DNA from: Deltaproteobacteria bacterium
Lineage (GTDB): Bacteria > Desulfobacterota > Binatia > UBA9968 > JAJDTQ01
Assembly (NCBI GenBank): GCA_026712905.1
Contig: JAPOPM010000211.1
Location: forward strand, 1-52,320
Reading direction: 5' to 3'
DNA: 52,320 nucleotides
The notes under the pieces are model-generated. The model saw only the letters and a program-made list of their open reading frames with translations. It searched no databases and was not told the DNA's origin. Positions within the stretch are counted from its first letter, which is position 1, and the number at the start of each line of letters is the position of its first letter. The position numbers and the translations under genes are program-made. This document shows positions 26,682 through 35,047 of the stretch, one piece after another.

Positions 26682-28574
26682 TCAGGCGTCCGCGCGCGCC
26701 GGCCGCGCCATGCGGTAGCCGACGCCGCGTTCGTTGAAGATGTAGGTGGGCCGCGCGGCATTGTCGCCGAGCTTGCGGCGGAGCTTCTTGACGAAGGTGC
26801 GCACGAGTTCCGGGTCGCCCGAATCCTCCCCGCGCCACACCTGGCGGATGAGAGCCTCGTACGTCGATACCCGTCCCGCGTTGGCCGAGAGCACGCGCAG
26901 CATGTCGTACTCCGTGGCGGTGAGGCGCACGGGGCGGCCGCCCAGCGTCACCCGCCGCTGTTCGTAATGGATGGCGAGATCCTCCAGCACGAAGGGTTCG
27001 GGTTCCATGTGCCTGCGCAAAGCCGCCCGCACCCGCGCGGTCAGTTCCGTGGGCGAGAAGGGCTTGACGATGTAGTCCGCGGCGCCGGCCTCGAGCGCCC
27101 TTGCGATGGTCTCGTCGCGGCCGTAGCCGGAGATGAAGATGACCGGCACATCGGCGAGTTCGGGGACGCTTTCCATCAACTCGATGCCGTCGGCCCCGGG
27201 CAGGATCAGGTCCAGGAGCACCAACCGGGGCCGTTCCGTCCCGATGATGCGGGACAACTCCCGATGGTCGGCGGTGACGAGGGGGGAATAGCCCGCGTTG
27301 GCGAGGACGTCCTTGACGTAGCGGAGCACGTGCGGGTCGTCGTCCACCACGAGCACGGGCGTCGGCTCGCGTTCCCGAGGGGGGCGGGAACGGCTCCGGG
27401 GAGGCCCCGCGGGCTCCCCTTCGGCCACCGGCAGCGTGAAGGTGAAGCGCGCGCCCTGGCCCGGGCCGCCGCTCGCCGCCCATATACGGCCTCCGTGGGC
27501 CTCCACCAGCCCCTTGCAGATGACCAGCCCGAGCCCCTCCCCGTTGCCCCCGCCCGGGTGCTTCTGGAACAGCCGCGGCAGCAACTCCGGCGGCACGCCG
27601 CGCCCTTCGTCCGACACCGAGATGGCCACGTGCGTCCCGTCCCGCGCCGCCGCCACCCGGATCGGCGACGACACCGGCGCGCGCCGCGCCGCGTTGGCCA
27701 ACAGGTTGTGCAGCACCTGCACGACGCGCCGCCGGTCGGCCATCATCCGCGGCAGGTCCGGCGGCAGGTCGATGAGCACCGTGTGCCGGCTCCCGCCGCT
27801 CAGGAAGGTGTTCCGCGCCTGATCCACCAGGGCCCGCGCTTCCGACGGTTGCGCCGTCACCGACAGGGTCCCCGCGTCCATGCGCCCGGCATCCATCAGG
27901 TCGCTGATGAGCCCGCGCATGGTGTCCGCCTGCTCGTCGATGATGCGGAAGAACTGCAGCATCTCGGCCCGGTCCAGGTCCGCCGGCGCCTCCAGCACGG
28001 TGGCCGCCGAGCCCTTGATGGACGTCAGCGGCGCGCGCAGTCCGTGGCTCACCATGTCCAGGAACTCCGCCCGCAGCCGCTCCAAGTCCTCCAGCGGCGT
28101 CAGGTCCTGCAGCGTCACCACCACCGACTCCAACTCTTCGCCCGCGGAACGGATCGGCGTGGCGTTGACCAGCGTCTTCACGCTGCGGCCGTCGGGGGCC
28201 AGCAGCAGGACCTCCTCGGCGCGTAGCGGCTCCGCCCTCCCCAGTTCGTCCAGCGCCGCTTCGCGCCCGTCCGCGCGCCGGCACCGCACCGCCTCCAGCA
28301 CCTGCGCCGCCGAGCGCCCCGGCGCGCGCAGCCCTTCGACGATCCGCTTCGCCTCCGGATTGAGCGACACCGGCTCTCCGCGGCGCGCATCGAACACAAC
28401 CACGCCCACCGGTGACGTATCCATCAGCGCCTCGACGATCGCCGCGCTCGGCGGCGCGGGACAGTCGCGCGCTGCCCCTTTCTCGGGCTTGAATTCACCG
28501 GGATGTTCCAACGCTCTACCCTTCGGGCTCTCCGGGAAATCGGGGCGCCTCACCGGGACCGCCTCCCTGTCCAT
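26682..28574 (-). CDS. PAS-histidine kinase-receiver-OmpR DNA-binding fusion (copy 1)
   Basis: A 630-residue one-chain signalling protein. In order: PAS-like sensor (about 45-165), dimerisation/phosphoacceptor domain with His177 in SHGLRAPLTSIKG, ATPase domain with N box around Asn294 (NLLANAAR) and G boxes SDEGRGV and GEGLGLVICKGLVEAHGG, receiver with Asp455 (LVLLDLILPG) and Lys504 (VKPFSP), and a winged-helix OmpR-type domain (525-625, ELVRTFVKKLRRKLG). No membrane segment is seen. ATG 28574 is chosen; GTG at 28553 with AGGGAGG upstream is an alternative. The kinase would phosphorylate its own attached regulator. A paralog lies just upstream. Confidence 0.88.
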   Translation of the reverse strand: MDREAVPVRRPDFPESPKGRALEHPGEFKPEKGAARDCPAPPSAAIVEALMDTSPVGVVVFDARRGEPVSLNPEAKRIVEGLRAPGRSAAQVLEAVRCRRADGREAALDELGRAEPLRAEEVLLLAPDGRSVKTLVNATPIRSAGEELESVVVTLQDLTPLEDLERLRAEFLDMVSHGLRAPLTSIKGSAATVLEAPADLDRAEMLQFFRIIDEQADTMRGLISDLMDAGRMDAGTLSVTAQPSEARALVDQARNTFLSGGSRHTVLIDLPPDLPRMMADRRRVVQVLHNLLANAARRAPVSSPIRVAAARDGTHVAISVSDEGRGVPPELLPRLFQKHPGGGNGEGLGLVICKGLVEAHGGRIWAASGGPGQGARFTFTLPVAEGEPAGPPRSRSRPPREREPTPVLVVDDDPHVLRYVKDVLANAGYSPLVTADHRELSRIIGTERPRLVLLDLILPGADGIELMESVPELADVPVIFISGYGRDETIARALEAGAADYIVKPFSPTELTARVRAALRRHMEPEPFVLEDLAIHYEQRRVTLGGRPVRLTATEYDMLRVLSANAGRVSTYEALIRQVWRGEDSGDPELVRTFVKKLRRKLGDNAARPTYIFNERGVGYRMARPARADA

Positions 28575-28827
28575 CGCGGCCCGCCGGAGACGGCCGGACG
28601 CGCCGCGCGGCCCCTTCGGGCGGCGGTGTCGAGGATGGCAGGCCCGATTTTCGGTATAGCGCATCGTTATCGAAGTTGCCATGTTTTTATAGCAACTTGA
28701 CGAATATACGCGTTCCGGCAAGCCGGTTCGGGAACAAAGGGGCAGGTAGGGGTAGACCGGAGAAGACAGCGGCACGACAACGGCGCGCGGGCCGTCGCCC
28801 GGACCGGGAGGATACCTGGGCGTGCCC

Positions 28828-30387
28828 TTACAGGTCGCCGGGTTTCGCCATGCGGTAGCCGACGGCGCGTTCGGTGAAGATGTAGGCGGGCCGCGCCGCG
28901 TCATCGCCGAGCTTGCGGCGGAGCTTCTTGACGAAGGTGCGCACGAGCTCGGGGTCGCCCGAGTCCTGTCCGCGCCACACCTGGCGGATGAGGGCGTCGT
29001 ACGTCGATACCCGCCCGGCGTTGAGCGAGAGCACGCGCAGCAGCTCGTACTCGGTGGCGGTGACCTGCACGGGGCGGCCGCCCACGGTCACCCGCCGCTG
29101 TTCGTAGTGGATGGCGAGGTCTCCCAGCACGAACGGTTCCGGCACGGCGCGCTTGCGCAGGGCCGCGCGGATCCTCGCGGTCAGCTCCGTGGGTGAGAAG
29201 GGCTTGACGATGTAGTCCGCGGCGCCGGCCTCCAGCGCCTTCGCGATGGTCTCGTCCCGGCCGTAGGCGGAGATGAAGATCACCGGCAGGTCGGCCAGCT
29301 CGGGGATGCTCTCCATCAACTCGATGCCGTCGGCCGCGGGCAGCACCAGGTCGAGCAGCACCAGCTCGGGTCGCTCCGCCCTGATGAGGCGCGGCAGCTC
29401 CCGGTGATCGCCGGTCACGAGGGGAGCGTAGTTGGCGGCCGTGAGGGCCTCGCGAAGGTGCCTTAGCGTCTGCGGGTCGTCGTCCACCACCAGGATCGGC
29501 GTGAGCTCGCGCCGCTCCCCGGACGGACGGGACCGATCCCGGGCGCCGCCCGCCTCGGCCTCGCCGGCCACGGGGATGGTGAACGTGAACCGGGTGCCCT
29601 GGCCCACACCGCCGCTCTCCGCCCAAATCCGGCCACCGTGGGCCTCCACCAGCCCCTTGCAGATGGCCAGCCCCAACCGCAGGCCCGACCCTCCGGACTC
29701 CGACTCTCCGTTGCCCCCGTCCCACCCCGCGTGCTTGTGGAACAGCAGCGGCAGCGACTCCGCCGCCACCCCCCGCCCTTCGTCCGAGACCGAGAGCGCC
29801 ACGTGCATCCCGTCCCGCGCCGCCGCCACCCGGATGGGCGACGACCCCGGCGAGTACCGCGCCGCGTTGGCGAGCAGGTTGTTCAGCACCTGCACCATGC
29901 GCTGCCGGTCCGCCATCACCCGCGGCAGGTCCGGCGGCAGGTCGATGAGCAGCGCGTGCGCGCCGCCGCCGCTCAGGAACGTACTCCGCGCCTGGTCCAC
30001 CAGCGCCGCCACCTCCGACGGCTCCGCCGCCACCGGCAGGGTGCCGGCGTCGATGCGCCCCGCGTCCAGAAGATCGCGGATCAGGCCGCGCATGTGGTCC
30101 GCCTGCTCGTCGATGATCCGAAAGAACTGGAGCATCTCGGCCGGGTCCAGGTCCGAGGGCGCCCCCAGCACCGTCGCCGTCGAACCCTTGATGGACGCCA
30201 GCGGCGCGCGCAGCTCGTGGTTCAACATTCCCAGGAACTCCGCGCGAGCCCGTTCCGGCCCCTCCAGCGGCATCAGGTCCCGCGGCGACACCCCCACCGC
30301 CTCCACCTCTCCGTCCTCGGTCCGGATCGGCGTGGCGTTGACCATCGTCTTCGTCTTCCCTGCCTTGTCCGCGCCGCGATGTTTCAA
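28828..30387 (-). CDS. Histidine kinase-receiver-OmpR DNA-binding fusion (copy 2)
   Basis: A 519-residue paralog of the downstream gene with the same domain order: phosphoacceptor His57 (NHELRAPLASIKG), ATPase domain (NNLLANAARY; GLRLGLAICKGLVEAHGG), receiver with Asp346 (LVLLDLVLP), and winged helix (about 415-515). The N-terminus keeps only the last strands of the PAS domain (TMVNATPIRTEDGEVEAV), so the sensor has been lost or the true start is elsewhere. Relative to copy 1 there is a Gly/Ser-rich insert in the ATP lid (GNGESESGGSG). ATG 30387 and 30345 are possible. The duplication appears recent. Confidence 0.86.
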   Translation of the reverse strand: MKHRGADKAGKTKTMVNATPIRTEDGEVEAVGVSPRDLMPLEGPERARAEFLGMLNHELRAPLASIKGSTATVLGAPSDLDPAEMLQFFRIIDEQADHMRGLIRDLLDAGRIDAGTLPVAAEPSEVAALVDQARSTFLSGGGAHALLIDLPPDLPRVMADRQRMVQVLNNLLANAARYSPGSSPIRVAAARDGMHVALSVSDEGRGVAAESLPLLFHKHAGWDGGNGESESGGSGLRLGLAICKGLVEAHGGRIWAESGGVGQGTRFTFTIPVAGEAEAGGARDRSRPSGERRELTPILVVDDDPQTLRHLREALTAANYAPLVTGDHRELPRLIRAERPELVLLDLVLPAADGIELMESIPELADLPVIFISAYGRDETIAKALEAGAADYIVKPFSPTELTARIRAALRKRAVPEPFVLGDLAIHYEQRRVTVGGRPVQVTATEYELLRVLSLNAGRVSTYDALIRQVWRGQDSGDPELVRTFVKKLRRKLGDDAARPAYIFTERAVGYRMAKPGDL

Positions 30388-30727
30388 TGTCTCGGTCCTC
30401 CGAACCCGCCGGAAACCTTGAAATAACCTCGCCGGTCCGGGAGCGCCCGCCGGCGCGCCGGGGACGCCTGTCCCGACAACCCCTGCACCAGTCCTTGAAT
30501 GTGGAAATATACCGCAATAGTCACGATAAAACCACCTTTAAAACCCTATAGTTCACGTAAAATACACTGATGATGTCTATAATGTCGCAGAATTAGTGGG
30601 TGGAGTGCGATCTGCAGAATCGGAAGGGAGGCGAACCACAGTGCCTGGGAACAGATTCGGAAACGGGTGAGGCATGGAACCGCAAAAATCAAGAGTGGCG
30701 ACAACTCATGCAGGAAAGGAGTTCACA
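30388..30727. other. Intergenic, AT-rich, divergent promoter region
   Basis: No gene. The base composition falls sharply around 30510-30600. A perfect TATAAT at 30578-30583 points toward the lipoprotein gene; a TTCACG hexamer at 30552-30557 is a weak -35 candidate with long (20-nt) spacing. AAAGGAG, 6 nt before ATG 30728, is a strong ribosome-binding site. Confidence 0.5.
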
Positions 30728-32851
30728 ATGAACGGAGTGCGTAAGGATAGCGGAGTAATCCGGTTGCTGATCGCGGCAGCCCTTGTGCTGTTCATGGCCG
30801 CATGCAGCAGCAACAGCGGCATCAAGAGTGAGCGGGACGATTACAAGACGATGGCGGAGGACTTGCAGGGGCAGGTTGATAGTCTGACCGAGATGCTGAG
30901 CACCGCGCGGGGTCAGATCGCCACGTTAGAGGGCGACAAGTCCGCGCTGGTGACGCAGGTCGACGACCTGACAGGGATGAGGGACCATCTTCAGGGGCAG
31001 TTGGATCAACTGTTGGCTAACGGTCGCCCGGAAGATACGCAGGAGATCGCGGATCTGACGGCCCAGATCGGCGGCCTGAACACACAGATCGACGGTCTCA
31101 ATGCTGAGATCGGCGGCCTGAACACACAGATCGACGGTCTCAATGGTCAGATTGTGGACTTGACCTCGCAGGTCGGCAACCTCAATGGCCAAGTCACGAG
31201 CATGACCACACAGATCGAGGGCCTCAATGGTCAAGTGGCGAGCCTGAACGCAGAGGTCCTCAACCTCAATGGGCAAATCACGGCCTTGAACGGAATGATC
31301 GACGGCCTCGACGGTCAGATCACCGAGCTGACAGGGATGAGGGATGCTTATAAGGCGCAGGCCGAAGAGCTGCTGGCCAACGGTCGTCCCGAGGACGGGC
31401 AGACGATCCAGGGTCTGAATGACCAGATCACTGGATTGAACACCCAGATCATGACTCTCGGCGGACAGGTCACCGACTTGACTGGTCAGGTCGGCACTCT
31501 GACGACGGAGAGGGACGGCCTGACGACGGAGAGGGACGGCCTCCAGACCCAACTTGATGCGGCCAATCTGGAACTAGACGGCGACGGCACCGACGCGAAT
31601 CCGGGTCTGCGCCAGCAAGTCGCGGATCTCCAGACAGAGCTCGAGATGCTGAAGGAGGAGCAGCGAGACACCGAGGCGGATAGGATGAGAGCACAGCGGA
31701 TGTCCGACGAAGAGAAGCTCCGCGCGGCAATGTTGTTGAACAGGGCCGACACCCCCAGCACGACCGATCCCGTCGACGTCACGAACGTTAACCGGGACTT
31801 GGGGACAACCGCTAACAACGCCGTAATGATCGAACGCGATGCGGCTGGCGAGGTAACGGTCGAGACCGACAGCTACGAGGACACAACCGGTCAGGCCGGC
31901 ACCAGCGATTGGACGCCGGTCATGCTGACCGAAGGGCGAAACACCGTAGTGCTGTACACCGACATCGACGCCCCCGCCGACAGGAAGTTCAACGACGTGT
32001 ATCTCCTGGCGGTCCGGGGCGATATCCTGAACGACGCGGCCCGTCTGAGAAAGGCTAGCTCGAGCAGCTTCCCGACCGGTGTAAGTCAGACCGTGGAGTT
32101 TGGTGGTACCAGCGGCAATGACGCCAATTTCTCGGGTAGCTTCGATGGTGTCGACGGCACCTATGAATGTATCGACGCCGGTGGCTGTGAGCTCACGACC
32201 GACGCAGAGGGTGACTTGGCTATATCCGATATGTGGCGCTTCACGCCCAATTCCAATCTGGCGACCGTCAAGGTCCCCGATACCAGCTACGTGTATTTTG
32301 GCTGGTGGCTCACCAAGCCCAGGGACGAAGACGACCCTTGGGACGTTGAGGTGTTCATCAACTCGACCGAAAACCACGCGGCGACCGTCGCCACCGCCTT
32401 GGAAGGCTCGGCGACCTACTCCGGCACCGCGGCCGGGAAATTCGTGACGAAGACGTTCTCCGCGGGCGTCCACTCGGACTCTTCGGCGGGGCATTTCACG
32501 GCAAACGCCACGCTGACCGCTGATTTCGACGACGCCGCCGCGGCGGGCAGCATTGAAGGAAGCATCTCGGGCTTCACCCTGAACGACACGGATTCCGTCC
32601 CTTGGGTGGTTACTCTGGAGGAGGCCGACCTGTCGGATGGAGCGTCCAACTTCAGTGGTACGACCGAGATCAACTTCGGCGGAGGCAAAACAAGCAGCGA
32701 CCCCGGCACTTGGGTCGGCTCGTTCTTCGACGCGGAGACTCGGGCGACCATCGACGCGGAAGACAGGTTCCCGAAAGCCGTTGCCGGGAAGTTCGATGCA
32801 GTGACCCCTGGCGGGGCAGTGCTGGGAGCTTTCGGAGCGTCGCAGCGGTAG
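30728..32851 (+). CDS. Lipoprotein with heptad-repeat stalk and TbpB-like barrel
   Basis: A 707-residue exported lipoprotein. Signal peptide with lipobox FMAAC puts the lipidated Cys at residue 26. Residues about 30-310 are a regular heptad array in which QIDGLNG-like units alternate hydrophobic a/d positions, predicting a long trimeric or dimeric coiled coil. It is punctuated twice by TGMRD...LLANGRPED blocks. Residues about 400-707 are Gly/Ser/Thr/Asp-rich beta sequence (ATYSGTAAGKF, GSIEGSISGF, GTWVGSFF, PKAVAGKFDA) ending VLGAFGASQR, the pattern of TbpB-like lipoprotein barrels. It probably stands off the cell surface on its stalk; ligand unknown. Strong ribosome site; followed by a repeat cluster and terminator. 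Confidence 0.8.
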   Translation: MNGVRKDSGVIRLLIAAALVLFMAACSSNSGIKSERDDYKTMAEDLQGQVDSLTEMLSTARGQIATLEGDKSALVTQVDDLTGMRDHLQGQLDQLLANGRPEDTQEIADLTAQIGGLNTQIDGLNAEIGGLNTQIDGLNGQIVDLTSQVGNLNGQVTSMTTQIEGLNGQVASLNAEVLNLNGQITALNGMIDGLDGQITELTGMRDAYKAQAEELLANGRPEDGQTIQGLNDQITGLNTQIMTLGGQVTDLTGQVGTLTTERDGLTTERDGLQTQLDAANLELDGDGTDANPGLRQQVADLQTELEMLKEEQRDTEADRMRAQRMSDEEKLRAAMLLNRADTPSTTDPVDVTNVNRDLGTTANNAVMIERDAAGEVTVETDSYEDTTGQAGTSDWTPVMLTEGRNTVVLYTDIDAPADRKFNDVYLLAVRGDILNDAARLRKASSSSFPTGVSQTVEFGGTSGNDANFSGSFDGVDGTYECIDAGGCELTTDAEGDLAISDMWRFTPNSNLATVKVPDTSYVYFGWWLTKPRDEDDPWDVEVFINSTENHAATVATALEGSATYSGTAAGKFVTKTFSAGVHSDSSAGHFTANATLTADFDDAAAAGSIEGSISGFTLNDTDSVPWVVTLEEADLSDGASNFSGTTEINFGGGKTSSDPGTWVGSFFDAETRATIDAEDRFPKAVAGKFDAVTPGGAVLGAFGASQR
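31065..31145 (+). repeat. Direct repeat inside the lipoprotein stalk
   Basis: A 39-nt unit at 31065-31103 recurs exactly at 31107-31145, period 42 nt, equal to two heptads. It encodes IGGLNTQIDGLN twice and is the best-preserved part of the coiled-coil array, suggesting growth by unit duplication. Confidence 0.9.
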
Positions 32852-32862
32852 TTCTTAACGCA

Positions 32863-32966
32863 CCCGAGTGCGCCAGGGAGTCCTCACCTTGGTTTTTTTA
32901 CCGTTTACCAAGGTCAGGGCCGGGGTCCTTTAACATTCCCGCTCCGGCTCCCCTGGCGCACTCGGG
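32863..32966. repeat. 16-bp perfect inverted repeat after lipoprotein gene
   Basis: CCCGAGTGCGCCAGGG at 32863-32878 is exactly complementary to 32951-32966. Between them sits a smaller hairpin, ACCTTGGT (32887-32894) with ACCAAGGT (32907-32914), whose loop holds a T run. The nested structure begins 12 nt after the stop codon and may protect or end the transcript. Confidence 0.8.
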
Positions 32967-33095
32967 CTTCACCTTCATCCAGACTTAGAGCCGGGGTCCA
33001 AGTACTTCCCGCTCCGGCTCCTCTGGCGCAACCCCGGCCCTTGCCTTCCGAGGCTCGGGCCGGGGTTTTTTTCCCGCTCCGGCTCCTCTGGCGCG
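32919..33095 (+). repeat. Three near-identical 37-42 bp units, about 70-bp period
   Basis: Units at 32919-32960, 32990-33030 and 33059-33095 share GCCGGGGT, a short variable part, then TTCCCGCTCCGGCTCC and TGGCGC. The spacing (71 and 69 bp) is regular. The region is non-coding. It overlaps the terminator at 33032-33072. Confidence 0.85.
33032..33072 (+). terminator. Strong intrinsic terminator
   Basis: Perfect 9-bp stem CCCCGGCCC (33032-33040) with GGGCCGGGG (33057-33065), 16-nt loop, then TTTTTTT (33066-33072). It would end transcription of the stalk lipoprotein. Confidence 0.88.
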
Positions 33096-33330
33096 CCGCT
33101 GCTTCCCACCGTCGATGGGTCACAACCGGCGGTTAGGGATTCCCATAGCACCTAACCCGTTTCTTGACAATCAATAATTTCAGCAAATGCAAACACCGCC
33201 GCCCGCGGCGAGCATGCGACAGGATCGTCCCGCGGCATGCAAACCGGGTCATTTTCGCGCTCCGTTTCATCAATTCCGGGAGGCAGGCTGTGTGGTGGGA
33301 CACTACACAGGCGTTTCTCCGCCGCGCCAC

Positions 33331-33361
33331 CCCTGGATTCCCGCTTCCGCGGGAAAGACGA
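33331..33361. repeat. Dispersed palindromic repeat, copy 2
   Basis: CTGGATTCCCGCTTCCGCGGGA followed by AAGACGACTCGGGGG. Same family as 23409-23438 and 49318-49352; it shares the GACGACTCGGGG extension with the latter. Located in the non-coding stretch before bamD. Confidence 0.85.
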
Positions 33362-33362
33362 C

Positions 33363-33398
33363 TCGGGGGTTGGTGCCAATTCGGGGGTTGGTGCCAAT
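33363..33398 (+). repeat. 18-bp tandem duplicate
   Basis: TCGGGGGTTGGTGCCAAT occurs twice head to tail (33363-33380, 33381-33398), continuing directly from palindromic repeat copy 2. Confidence 0.95.
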
Positions 33399-33411
33399 TC
33401 TTGTCCGGGCG

Positions 33412-33445
33412 ACGTTTTGACACAGCCTACGTTTTGACACAGCCT
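33412..33445 (+). repeat. 17-bp tandem duplicate
   Basis: ACGTTTTGACACAGCCT occurs twice head to tail (33412-33428, 33429-33445), about 100 bp before the bamD start. Together with the repeats above it fills most of the 33.1-33.5 kb gap; no gene is supported there. Confidence 0.95.
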
Positions 33446-33547
33446 GTTTCGCGGGCACGACGATCCGGCAGTGGGGAAGGCACGCATGTCTTGAGGCCAC
33501 TCCGGGGCCATGATAGGCTTTTTCATCAACTAGCCGAGGGCACTCAA

Positions 33548-35032
33548 ATGCAAGCACGGTACCATCTGAACTTCGCGCTGGCCGCGCTTCTGGGGGCGTT
33601 GGCCCTGAGCGGCTGCGCCTCGCCCACGGGGGAGCCCTCGAGGATCCCGAAGCTGACGGACCTTACCGGCGCGGTCGGCGACCTGTTCCGCTCCGATCCC
33701 AAGTCCAAAGCCACTCCCACCGCCGAAGCCCTCTACAAGGACGGCACCGACTACTTCGAGAGGGGGCGGTACGCGCGCTCCATCTCGTTTTTCCAGAGGC
33801 TCCGGGACGAGTATCCCTTCAGCAAGGAAGCCGAAGCCGCCGAGTTGAAGATCGCCGAGGCCTATTACAAGAACGAGGAATATGTGCAGGCCGAGGAGAC
33901 GTACAACAACTACCTCACCTTTCAACCCACCGGGGCAAACGCCTCCTTCGTCAAGTACCAGCTTGGCCGGGTGAACCTGGAACAGTTCACCGGAGTCGAC
34001 CGGGACCTTGACAAGGTCCGGGCGGCGAGACGCCACTTCGAATCCGTGATCCGCGACCATCCGGACTCCGAGCACGTTGCCGACTCGCGCGAGCGACTGG
34101 CGGAAACGCAGGTGCACCTGGCGGAGCGGGAACTCTACATCGGCAACTATTACGTGACGGACCAACGCTACCAGGCGGCACGGGAGCGCTTCGAGAAGGT
34201 CCTGAGCACCTATCCCGACACGCCCGCCGCCCCCAAGGCGCGGGCCGAACTCGCCAAGCTGCCGGCGGCCACGCGGGATGGCGCGGGGAACGCACCCTCG
34301 GCGAGTACCGCGACGCCGGCGCCCGCTGCCGAGGCAGGGGCCGCCGCCGCCGAACCGACGCGGTTCGTCACCAAGCAAGGCTATGACTACGAAGACGCGA
34401 CAAGACGGAGTTGGTACAGCCGCCTGAACCCGTTCTCCTGGCGCCGTAGCGAGCCAGAAACCGAGGAACCGCCCGCGCCGCGAACCGGCACCGGGGAGCA
34501 GCAGGCCGCCGCCGAAGAGACGCCCGCGGCGGACGCCCCGCCGGCGGAGAAAAAGAAGAGGGGGTTCTTCAGCTTCCTCAATCCGTTCTCGTCCTCCGAA
34601 GAGCCGGAAGCGCCGGCCGCCACCGCACCGCCCACGAAGCCGGGTGCGCCCGAGGCGGCGTCCGCCAAGGCGGTGGTCAAGAGCGTCGATGAAACGTTGG
34701 GAAGCACGGGATCTTCGCCGGCCGGCGCGCCGAAGCCCCCGGTCGCCGACCTTCCGCCGGAGCAAGCGGGAACCGGGCCGGAGCTCACCGACCCGGCCGT
34801 GGTCCTGGGCGAGATCGATACCCGGCTCGGTGGCGCCACCCCGCCGGGCGACACCCCCCAGGCCCCGGCCGCCGATCCCGCGCTCTTCTCGGCCACAACG
34901 CCCAAGACGGACGAAAAGAAGCGCGAGCCCGAGAAACCCCGGTCCGGCCTGCTGGAGGGAATCGACCGCGAGCTCCAGCGTGAAGGCGTCGACAGCGGCG
35001 GGGAGCTTCCCCCGCCCCCGGCTTCTCCGTAA
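33548..35032 (+). CDS. bamD: Outer membrane assembly lipoprotein BamD with long C-terminal tail
   Basis: A 494-residue lipoprotein, about twice the usual 240-280. Signal peptide and lipobox LALSGC place the lipidated Cys near 20. Residues about 55-235 are the TPR-rich BamD core (ALYKDGTDYFERGRYARSISFFQRL, LKIAEAYYKNEEYVQAEETYNNYL, ARERFEKVLSTYPDTPAAPKA). BamD scaffolds BamA for beta-barrel insertion. Residues about 240-494 are an Ala/Pro/Glu-rich, probably disordered extension with two related Phe-rich spots, LNPFSWRRSEPE and LNPFSSSEEPE. ATG 33548 gives the complete signal peptide; the frame is open much farther upstream through repeats. Confidence 0.9.
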   Translation: MQARYHLNFALAALLGALALSGCASPTGEPSRIPKLTDLTGAVGDLFRSDPKSKATPTAEALYKDGTDYFERGRYARSISFFQRLRDEYPFSKEAEAAELKIAEAYYKNEEYVQAEETYNNYLTFQPTGANASFVKYQLGRVNLEQFTGVDRDLDKVRAARRHFESVIRDHPDSEHVADSRERLAETQVHLAERELYIGNYYVTDQRYQAARERFEKVLSTYPDTPAAPKARAELAKLPAATRDGAGNAPSASTATPAPAAEAGAAAAEPTRFVTKQGYDYEDATRRSWYSRLNPFSWRRSEPETEEPPAPRTGTGEQQAAAEETPAADAPPAEKKKRGFFSFLNPFSSSEEPEAPAATAPPTKPGAPEAASAKAVVKSVDETLGSTGSSPAGAPKPPVADLPPEQAGTGPELTDPAVVLGEIDTRLGGATPPGDTPQAPAADPALFSATTPKTDEKKREPEKPRSGLLEGIDRELQREGVDSGGELPPPPASP

Positions 35033-35047
35033 GACCGGCGCCGCGGG

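Noticed and set aside
33164..33192. TTGACA at 33164 as bamD promoter
   Set aside because: No -10-like hexamer at 16-18 nt spacing.
33363..33445. CRISPR-like array
   Set aside because: Two unrelated tandem duplicates without spacers; not an array.
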